Assembly: GCF_000003605.2 (NCBI RefSeq)
Contig: NW_003124894.1
Span: 127,060-191,059 of the forward strand
Origin: Saccoglossus kowalevskii
Taxonomy: Eukaryota > Hemichordata > Enteropneusta > Harrimaniidae
Length of the DNA stretch: 64,000 nt
Reading direction: 5' to 3'
The notes under the pieces are model-generated. The model saw only the letters and a list, made by a program, of their open reading frames with translations, did no database searches and was not told the DNA's origin. Positions 42,101 through 52,600 of the stretch are shown here, piece after piece; position 1 is the first letter of the stretch, and each line of letters begins with the position of its first letter. Both the position numbers and the translations under genes were made by a program.

Positions 42101-44848
42101 CGATTTAAAAGGCGAGTAGAAATATACTTTTCATCCCGAGTGAAATTGCGCGATACACTAGTAGCTCAAAAACAACGTTATGCTATACGACGTCGCTCAT
42201 TTGACGCATATGGTAAGCGATGGCTGAGTTCTAGCGGGCATCTATTAAATCTTAGGTATTAAATAATAATGAACTCATTTTGATTTTACAAATTAATCTC
42301 CGCTGCAAAATAATGGCATATTCCCTTCAGAAGAGAAGGGGTTGGTTGCTGCTGCCTCGAATTACCATCGGCGGGGCTTTGCTTGTATGCGTGTTTTATC
42401 CAAACTTAGACGTCAGGACAATGCTCTTAAGAGTATGTGGAGACAACTCAACCCCAAAATGAATATTGTGATCCAATGCGCAATGACAGAAATCATTCAA
42501 TTTCCGTGATTTGTTCCGCAGAGTGAATACACAGCAATTTTCTTCTATGGTGTCTCATGTCAGTTTAGTCCTTAAATCCGTGTTCTGAAGAGTAAAATAA
42601 CATGTACATATTGATCGATTTTCACATCGTTGAACAGAATTATCTTATAACAAAGTGTAGTAGTAGATTTAAGCACATGAATCTTCGCGAAATAAATGAA
42701 TTCATTGACTCATAGCGACCGGTGTTTATTATACGGTGACGATCGACACTCGTCCAGGAATGGATCGCGCTTGATGGATCGATTTGTTGCGTAAACGGAC
42801 AGGAATTGACGAAAATCACCTGAAAAAGAAGCACCTTCCGTCACTGGCTAAGCGAATAAATGGATTTGTTTGCGTTTTGGGGTTTTACTGCAACCCGTAG
42901 AACGAAGCGGCTTGAGGTTGCTGTTGAATTCAGAAAGGCGGCCACTTTACGTACAAAAACTATCGCCACATTCTTTGGCATCTCGTCTGAGTGTCGATTT
43001 TAAACAAAAATTACATAACATTTTAGGTGGTAATAAAAGCGTTGTGAATGAAATTATATAACGTCATATCTTGATTTTTACCCTGATAACTGTACGCCTA
43101 CGGGTCATACGGTGATTATGCCAAACGAATTGACCTTTGGAACACGTCTCTGACAGCAGGTATACGACACTCGATGAACCCTAAAAGGGGAGATTAATTT
43201 CAGATGTAAAACTGTCTGAATAAAAACAAAGAAGAAAAACAGTTGAAAGTAAAGGCCGCATTCTATTTTACAAATTTGAACATTATTGGTTTATCAAATG
43301 TTGTTTTCCACTTGGTGAAACAGCCCGGCACAACCGACAAACCGTTCTCTATTGTTCAACTGAATATTATGATCGATTCAGGTAATCTGACCATCTCGCT
43401 CTGTCTTCGCGAAAATAGGGGACGTTTTTTATTTGAACGGTTGTCGTTCTCAGACTGTGCCAATACATTGTTGGGATCGCTTGGCTGAGCAAAGGTATCC
43501 GATTTCTAGCCATATGTAGCCCGGCACTATCGGTTGAACTTGAGACCCCTGTTGAAGGTAAGGGAGGTGTGACACGTTCAAAACTCTGCAAAGTACTAAC
43601 ACGACGGAAAACAAAATAAACGCAGAGACAAGGTATCGTAATTACAAAAGCCCACAACAGCTATAACATTGCAGCTTAGTGGATGCACTTGATAAAGTAA
43701 ACGGAAATGCTGACACAATACGGTGTAAGGCATTGTCGCATTGGTAGCAGTGGGAGTAAAACGCGAGTGCTAATGTTGGGTCATAGGTGCTACACGCAAG
43801 AATAAATGCAATATTTTTTTTTTATTTTTAGCAAGCCGCCCAATACCCCCTCAAGAGAGTGCATTAACTATATATAATTCTTTTATATTTTCCAGGAAGG
43901 TAGCTAAAATCAAATATTAATGAGTCACAAAATTAAATTCATACGTCTCATATGTTTAATATATATCTGATGACGGTGTCGCGCATTCGTAATCGGGACA
44001 ACGGTCAACTCTGCAATCAGTGCAAGGCTGCGTCACTCGGCAGTTCGTATAGAGACATAATAGTCTTTAGAGACGTGTTTATTAAAAAGAAAACTATAGC
44101 GCCAGTTTTTGAGAAAAAATAAGCTATTGGTAAATGAAGTATAATACGGCAGTTTTTGAGTAATCAGCCAAATTAATCTATAAATTATTTAACAAAGGAG
44201 TGCTAATATGATTGTTTGCAAAGGGTGGCTGCACAATAGGTTATAGGACGGCTCCGAATAGAGACGGAATCAACTCATTTAACTGAGTAACTCTATCATC
44301 AATAAACGCACAGAAAGTTTTTAGCATACCCGCACTACATGGTTAGTTGTTTGAAAGCGATCTGATTTTCAGAAGACGTTGAGTTTTCATTTTTAAACTG
44401 TACACACTTTTTGGTGGCCAGAAAATGGACGCTGCCTGCTAAGTTGCTACATTTTGGGGGTATTTATTTAACCGATGACGTCACATCCCTGGCGTCGGAG
44501 TGGCGGCGTATTTAAATTAGCGAGACCATCAAAAGCCCACCGCACTATTACCCAATTATGTGACTGTCAATCGCGAGTGCGAGTGGAAACCCAAGCACTT
44601 CCCCCCTCTCCCCACGGCAAAATAGAACGTCGTAACTGCCTCCCCTTCTGCTGTTGCTCCATGAACTATCACAATACTACGGGGTCCAGTCAGTAGTTCC
44701 AGAGTACAGGTCGAAGTTGCAAGTTAAGAGGTCATGAAGTTCCTATTGATGTCTGGGCGTGTCGTAAAATAAAGAGTGTGTTGTATATATTTGTATTGAG
44801 AGGGGATAAGAATCTGTCCGACACGTGGATCGCCCCATTCACACCTTT
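39125..44848. other. non-coding DNA, no supportable gene
   Basis: Frames are under 100 codons with no known motif. No array or mobile element is recognised beyond a weak dispersed match at 43089-43137. Confidence 0.65.
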
Positions 44849-45500
44849 TGATTGGCTTTAACCAATCATTTGATTGCAATCTACACGTTGACACAATCCA
44901 CCAAGTAACGTCGACGAGCAGCAACGATAAAATTACGCCACACACACACACAGAAACTCGTTAAAAGTTCTCGATTTACCCTCGTTATCTGGAACCACTT
45001 TTCCTCCTCTACTACAGATCTGTTCACACGCATCGAACTACGAACACTATGTGTCAGGTTTAAATAAAAAGGAGTCTATATACTTGAGACGAAAGATAAT
45101 ATTTGTGATAAGAAAATCATATTGTGTTCAATTACATTGACCTCTTACACAGCAAATACAAGCCATTATCCCTGGAAACCAATACCTCCACTTCGCAGTT
45201 CTCTGGATGAATGAAATCTCCCGACTGGTACCACTTTGTAAACAATCAGAAATCATAGTACTTTCATTTATATGCAACACTTCCAGTAGAAAAGTTCTTA
45301 AAATAATTCTATGTGCATATCCAAGTAGTTTCACGTGAGAGTGGCAATCTATTACCGGGGATGGCAGTTGCCTGCTTTCTGTGATTGACAGACTGCATTT
45401 ATAAATCACTGCTGTGCTTTGTTAACCAATCAGGGCGGGGCTTTCACGGGGCACGTCGGCCAAACGTCAAAATCAACATTCTAATAGAGCCCATGATTGG
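44849..45500 (+). promoter_or_regulatory. candidate proximal GATA promoter with CCAAT and GC boxes
   Basis: Four CCAAT boxes are visible: an inverted pair TGATTGG / CCAATCA at 44849-44868 separated by six bases, CCAATCA at 45426-45432, and TGATTGG at 45494-45500. A GC box GGGCGGGGC directly abuts the third at 45433-45441. A TTTATAAAT lies at 45398. CCAAT boxes bind NF-Y and GC boxes bind Sp/KLF factors. The cluster is 0.7-1.4 kb upstream of the first UTR acceptor of the GATA gene. A GTGAGT at 45665 could be the donor of a proximal non-coding exon. No transcript evidence is available. Confidence 0.35.
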
Positions 45501-46195
45501 TCATTAGTAGATGCGTCGCGCCATGCTTGTCTGACTAAGCTTAGCCCACTGGCGCCAGCATTGCGGGAGAATGTACCGCAAAAGAGATGAGTAACAAACG
45601 CTTTCTTGTTTGCAGTTCATACATGAGGTGGGGAGTTTTCCTTCGCATTCGGTTGCCCACAACAGTGAGTTCAAGCCATTCTCCGACGATCTTGCAAGTC
45701 TCGTCGTTTTGCACCGACTATTTTGCTCTCCGTCTACACAGTCTGCCAGGCGCGTGTACCACTCGCATGCTTCTGTGTTTACGATAACTTCGCCGATGTA
45801 AACACAGTGCATAGTAGTTTGTCGCACGTTTAGAGAGAGAGAGGGAGAGTGAATAATTTACTCCGCTTATCGTGGCAATTATATCAGTGACTTTCAATAC
45901 AAAGTTCAGAGGTACTTTTCCCGTTTCTGTAAATCAAACCTCCTAATCTATTGCTATTATTGCTCAAGTCAATTTATTTGCAAGTTTTTCTACAACTCGA
46001 TGGTGTCATCAACTCTCGTAAATGGGCTGATCAGCTGCACCAAAACAGTGAATGAAATTCTTGAACATCGTGCATATTTACATATGCGCTGTGTGTTTTA
46101 CTGGTTATTTCTACACGTCTGGGCCGGTGCGCTCACCCTCGTTAACTTATTCAGTTTCTTGTCCACTGATTTGTTTTTATTTCTCCTTCTTCCAG

Positions 46196-46349
46196 ACTTT
46201 GAATCCTGTTATATATCCGAGCACATCGTGTTATTGTACTTCATACTGCCAACCGATCCAATCGGCTACTGAACTTGGTATTACGGTATATTACAGTTGT
46301 TGTTTCTTCCGCCACTACATATATAACTACTACCGGTTATTCACAGAAA
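46196..46349 (+). other. GATA 5' UTR segment of the first coding exon
   Basis: A strong acceptor lies at 46171-46195, where a long pyrimidine tract ends in TTCCAG. The 154 nt from there to the start codon contain no ATG, so the MDVSHS start is the first AUG in this exon. A second, weaker acceptor (TTATTCACAG) ends at 46346, only 3 nt before the ATG, and could also be used. An acceptor this close to the start implies at least one upstream non-coding exon, as in vertebrate GATA2 and GATA3. Transcript data are needed to choose between the acceptors. Confidence 0.65.
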
Positions 46350-46632
46350 ATGGATGTATCACACTCAACGTCTGTGACCGAACACTCGCGGTGGATGCAC
46401 TCTGTCATGAACGGCCAACACGACTCACACTCCGTGACAGCAGAGCGCATGCACGCAGCGCACGCCACGGGCCTGAATTTCGTGGAACCATCACAGTTGC
46501 TACCTCCCGATGAAGTGGACGTTTTCTTCCACCATCTTGACGGCAATGGAAATCCAGTTAACCCTGCAAGTTATTACGCTAGTCCAGCTGCTGCCAGAGC
46601 CGCCGTTCACAGTTACCGCCCCTCGCATCACG
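46350..46632 (+). CDS. GATA123: GATA coding exon 1 (N-terminal activation region)
   Basis: This exon encodes residues 1-94 and the first base of codon 95. The stretch MDVSHS...HSVMNGQH aligns with the vertebrate start (MEVAPEQPRW...VLNAQHP), and the acidic/hydrophobic block [15 protein letters not shown] matches GATA2 [15 protein letters not shown]. The exon ends in SYRPSHH just before a GTAAAC donor at 46633, the same position and phase (1) as the first coding intron of vertebrate GATA2/3. The ATG at 46350 has A at -3 and G at +4. Upstream in-frame sequence stays open back to about 46275 without another ATG. Confidence 0.95.
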
Positions 46633-49600
46633 GTAAACACATTGTATATATCATTCTATACTTCAGCCAGTATCCCGTCATTGAGACGATGTGCCCTCTT
46701 TAACCAATTCAATGCGTGTCTGAGTCGAGTAATTATACGGCATCCGATTTTAAGTGGCCCGAATTTGAAAGGGCAATTTTATGTAATAATTTTGCAGATA
46801 AAGTTGTTCCATTGATAAAACACTGTCCATTTCCTGCAAGATAAGGGAGATTCATTTGGTGGTCGCTTGTGGAAGCGAAACCAGATCGTTCGAATTCTCT
46901 TCCTGTTTCCGCTGCCATGCTCGGTTCGTGACTGGCAGTGAGACGAGTAGCATAGTTTCCGGTGCTGATGCGTGACACCATCCTATTCTTATCAAACTTG
47001 AAACCATACACAGCTTTTGTTTGTCACAGATTAACATAATGTTTCCTATCTTCCCAGCAGCTAGAGTAAATGTACCGGGCAGTCAAGTGTGTAGACCACA
47101 CTTCCATGCACCACCAATTCAGTGGACCAGTGGACACACAGCTTGGTGTGCCAATCCGTTCAGCAAATCGCCGCATCATTCCAATCCTAGTGGGCCGATC
47201 GCCGTGCATCCAGCCAACTCAATGTCTTCGTCATCCCACGCTCACACAAGTCCACATCTCTTCAATTTCCCACCGACACCACCGAAAGAGAGCACGCCAG
47301 ACAATCTGACAGGGTCGGGAACCACTCTCTTAGCACTGGAGTACGGAAATCAGCTATCGGATGATAAATCCTCGAAATCCAGTTTAATTGGAGGCATGTC
47401 AGACAACATCATGAACAATTGTTCAACTGCCTCGTCGATGCCATCATCGATGTCAATGAGTTCTTCACACAGTGGTTTTACACAGGCCCATCCAATGCCA
47501 ACTTACCCCGCGTACGTCACAAGTTCTGACTTCAGTAACTCGCTAAGCTTTCACCCCAGCGTTCTCAGTGCTAGAAACGTGAACTTCCCTTCATCTGCCC
47601 GACAAAGAACGAAAACTCGATCTAATTCTGGTAAGTGGGTTGATTCCATTACGATAAACCAAATGGTGCTCTTGATTAGTATTGTCTTACCGTTAACTTG
47701 TTTTCCATTTAATACTGTAAATACAAGTGTGGGTTGTTATTGTTGTAATGGCGATTTGCCTGATAACTGCATTACCATTCCCATTGTTACACACCGCTTC
47801 CGGGAAAACGTCCTTCTCGTTGACTTTTCACCTCATATAGGATCTGTAATTTAACAAGAACAAAATACTTGTTGGTAATTTGTACGTGTACACCTATATA
47901 TCCAAGTACACGTGTTGTATGGTGTACAGGTAGGTAAACGTGATGTGACTCATACAGAAGATGTGACAATCAGTGCGAGTTCGTTCCGCATATTCATCAC
48001 TGCTACCACTTGAGAGTTAGCTTAAAATTGGCGTTATTGATGAGAATAACACCGGGGATAGTGGAACCCATATATCCAGCTAGTAAATTTAATTACAACG
48101 CAGATACGATCTGTACACAGTAGAAGGCGTTAACATATTATTAAATTTGTCACGCGTTTGTACGTATGTGTGAATTACCTTGTCACCGTGAACGCAACTA
48201 CTTCACACCTTAACTATTGGCACACTTTCGAATATTGTTGTTTTTCGCAGCCCTAATTTGACATGTAAGAATATTCAAGCGATGACCCTATTATATACGA
48301 GCTGAAATGAGTTCTATGCCTCTTCCAACAGTCAAATTACGCTTTGCGGCTGTGGCCGGGGAGAGGAAAAAAATACCTGTCTGGTTCGCTGCTATTCCAT
48401 ATTTGAAAAGCTTAACACGATTCGGAGTACCTACAGTTGTTTTAATCATCGAAAACAGTAAAACGTGTTTAGTTGTTGCACTTGTCAGTCTGAGTTAGTT
48501 TGTTAGTTAGTTTGTGTTGTTGAAACTATGCGACTCGTGTTTCGAGATCAGTTCGCACCCACAACAAATTGAACGATTGCCGTTTACTAAATAGTTGGCA
48601 ATGTGTCATTGTGTATCTGGAAATTTATAAATCAAAATAAATAGGATTTCGCATTGTTGGGCATGTTAGTTGATAACGACTAAACAACGTCGTTGTTTCA
48701 AGTGCCCAATTGTGAACGCCATTCAATCCGTGAGTGTTCTGACACTCACAGAAAAAACAAATCTTACGCCGAACGTAATTTTTAAATCTCGATGGGGAAA
48801 GTGTGCGCCGTGCACAATCAACGAATCGTTTCATATCGTGCCATCACAGGAGTAGATTTTAGTCTCACTGTTGTATCGGGTGTTTGGAATGCAGCAGGCA
48901 GCTGGATGAAGGGTTGATACAATGAGACATAGAGACGGCACTTGGGTCGGCAAGACGAGTAGAAGTTTTCCATCTGGCGTGAAAGTGTTTTTGCATGCCC
49001 CGTTTCAAATCTTCCTATAATTTTCCGCTAGCGGATTAGGGTGATTTCATAACAACCACCCTATTCATTAGAATTTAGTGGCGGCACCACGGCTTATCTA
49101 ACGGCCGTCACGGTTTTTGGCGTAATATGATTGCATAATTGTCAGACATCACGTCAAGCATTGTCTCCAACTGTATTCATGTTCTTAACTACTAGTATTA
49201 TACTAATGTGCTGCTGTCTTCGATGGTCTTCGAACGCCTGTTTTCGATAATTTCGAGTATATTTTTAGCATTAGATAGTATATTTGATAATTCCAAGAAG
49301 GGGAAATGAAAAAATATGCTTTCGTTCAGGGGAAACCATTGCTTACCGAAACGGGTCAGTAACGATGATTTTTTATCCTTTTTTGTAGAGGGTCGTGAGT
49401 GTGTGAATTGTGGGGCAACATCCACTCCGTTATGGAGACGAGATGGCACTGGTCACTATCTCTGCAACGCATGTGGATTATACCACAAGATGAACGGTCA
49501 AAATAGGCCATTGATCAAACCAAAACGAAGATTGGTAAGTCGATTTTTTTTTCTAAATTTCTCTCCGTTTTTTCTCACTTTTCTTAGATGAGAGAAGTCC

Positions 49601-52600
49601 AAGTGGGCAGACAGATGGCTATTGCTATGCTGGAAAATCATTTTGTTCTAAAAAGCGAAAGGTAAATTATATCTGAGACAATACTTTGAACCGATCACGA
49701 ACAATAACAAGAACAGCATCTTCTCAAGTTGCTCTCTGTTACTGAAAAAGACAGATTTGCGTAAAAAATGTTGATTACCAAAAGAAAAATGAAAAACGAC
49801 TTGACAACCAGCCCAATAATAGTTTATTAATCATATTTTGTCAATGAGCTGCTATTTTGTTGCTAAGCTCTCACCTCCCTGCTTTTCTGAGATGCCACAG
49901 TCTTGTTTTTTTGACAAGCACGGCGATTTTAGCTGTGATGTTCCACGTTACGCATCCGACTCTGACATCGGAGACAGTCCCATGAAACCTCTCAATTCTC
50001 ATAGGACCCGTAAAGTGGAATGTTTCGAAGAATGGCGCTCTGATATACGAAACTAACGACACCTCGGGCAAAACGTTAACTTTTTTGCTACTTCTATGAG
50101 CTTACTATTACAAATATAACGTTCGGCATAACTTGTAAATTGTGTTGAGGTAGAAACACACTGTTTTACTTGTTAAAAATTCTTCTACATGCACGAACCT
50201 GTGTTCTAAACCGAGTTGTACGCACTTCGCTTTCAACCAGACAGACTTTCGGCGCCTCCGCTCAAGTGATTTTGAGTTAACCCCTTTTATAGTAAATTTT
50301 TAGTGAAGTTTTCAGTGAGTTGATGTGCCAAAACTGACAAGTTTTCAAGGGGGCAATAATTCGTCATCTAGGGGGTGATCCGTGTCAAACCCCACTTGAT
50401 CTTTTGTTGCTTATGCCTACTCGATATTCGCAGTCATTTGGAAATGCACTCATATTTGCCTTGTTAACATATTCGTCCAATGTAGTTAGGCTGAACAAAA
50501 TCCTTGTATTTTAGCCGCTTTGCTTTTAACGGCCACTCTTTTAACAGGCTCGTTTTAGTGGTCATTCTCTGCCTTTTATAGTCGGAACAAACACTTCATC
50601 CAGTCTTTTGTTTGGGGTAAACCAGATCATTAACTTAATGCGGCTACCGTGCCACACAAGATAAGCAGGATTAGTTTCACACTGAATTTACCCAATTGCA
50701 AACCAATGCACAAGCCCCTCGGAAAATATTTGACTTTGGTGCTAAAATAAAATATGAAAAAGTACACATATTAAACTGAGAACATTATGTTACGTCTTGT
50801 GTGGGTATATCTGTGAATCAGGCCTCCGATCTATTGGGGCGTCCGCATCACCTCCGGCTGGCGCCATTTTGTTATTTTTACTAATAAGTCGGACATGCGT
50901 CTCATCAACATACGTACGATACGGTGTATTATTGCAGTGGAATACGTGTTTATTTCAGGCTGGAGCAACAATCGTTAATCCACTTGGAAAATAAAACGTT
51001 AAATTGATTTAATAATTCACAGAAATTGGAGGATAATGTCTGGGGTTGATGCTGCGCGTCACTGCTTGCCTCAAGAAATAGTGTGGGTGTTTTTTTCATG
51101 TCCCCCGTGGATGTCCAAGACGTCTGTTGGATTCTTTCACGCTACCATATCAATAGGCAGTGATTGAGTGTGCGTTATAGGTTCACATACGTGCAAAAGA
51201 GATCCACTTACAACTCTTGAAATTCAAAACGCCGTATCTGAAGTGTTTTGTGTTAGCTGGGAATAAGTTTGGAGCGCCTGTGAATTCTCAGTGTCAAGCT
51301 CGTGTCCACTGACACGTTTTCTTTTCTCTTCTTGTTTGAAAATAAGGATCAATAATAAAACATTTTCTGTATTCAAATATGTGTTGCTTTCTTTTTAACA
51401 GTCTGCTGCACGGAGAGCGGGAACAAGCTGTGCGAACTGCCAAGCAACGCAAACCACGCTATGGAGACGAAACGCCAATGGAGATCCCGTGTGCAATGCT
51501 TGTGGGCTTTACTACAAGCTTCATGGGGTAAGTTTTACGATGATATCGATATCCCCACTTGAGCTCGTTGACAGTCAAATTAAAGCTCTCTTTGTCGACC
51601 CATTGAGTCATATGCTCCTACACTTTGTAGCTTATTTGACCTTTGTTACTCCCGTCGTAGTTAAAATATTTTGATTTGTCGCCAAGTACATGATTATAGT
51701 TTATAAACTGAGTAAAGAAGTGGGAACTACGTAAAATATAGTGTGCCTTAACTCCGTCGTTTTGTCTTCGTGGTGTAAGGAACAAAACTGCTGAGTTCAA
51801 TTGTATTTGTTCGGAATATATGGTTGGAGTGGTCAATACTGTCACTACCGCAGCCAATAAATCGCCGCGATACGCAATAGAAATGATAGGAAAACATGTG
51901 TTTAGTTTGAAAGTTTCCGAGTTAAGTTTCCAGTCTATGTATTCTTTAGTTCGATGAACGTGCTTTCTTCGAGAATTCTAAAGTGGCGTCCTGTATAGTC
52001 TAATGGGTTCTGCACTTGTTACGCCCAACACGGCGAGACTGGCCAGACGAGCCAGTGCACTCGGCCAAACGATATGCCGTCGAGAGTTTGTCTCAAAGAA
52101 TTTGTTGTTTGACAAATTAGCCGAGTACAAACAACTTTTAGGTAGACTTTCAAGCTATTCTGTGCAGAGCGACTTAAAACTTCTTTGTGCCATTCTTGCT
52201 ATTCTGTTTTCAGCAAGCACATACAAACACTGACGTTTGCTCAAAGTATTTGTATTGTTATGTACGACTACGTCGGGGGGAGTGGGTGTGTGATCTGGAT
52301 AGGGTGCCTGGGTTGAAGAACAGCCTCCCTGTCGTCGCCACCACGATCAAAATGAAAAGTAACCTCTATAGGATGATTTTTTTCATGAAACGCGTTCCCA
52401 GACTTCTTGGCTCGTTGTAAAAACCTTTACATGCTTGATTAAGTTTCAATACTCCACTTCGATGATCCTGCCAAGCGAGCTTTGGAGATGACAGAGTAGC
52501 AGGCACCACAGCACCCTCCGCTAAAAAATATACATTGTTCTAGTTTGTTCTCGATTCTTTGCGAAATAAATGATCACATACTCATTGCATACTCATGAAT

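Noticed and set aside
46052-46513. 153-codon frame and other frames overlapping GATA exon 1
   Set aside because: These are shadows in other phases of the well-supported GATA exon and its UTR.
47631-47854. Continuation of the exon 2 frame past the GTAAGT donor
   Set aside because: Splicing at 47630 restores the conserved finger exon in phase; the extra residues have no family similarity.
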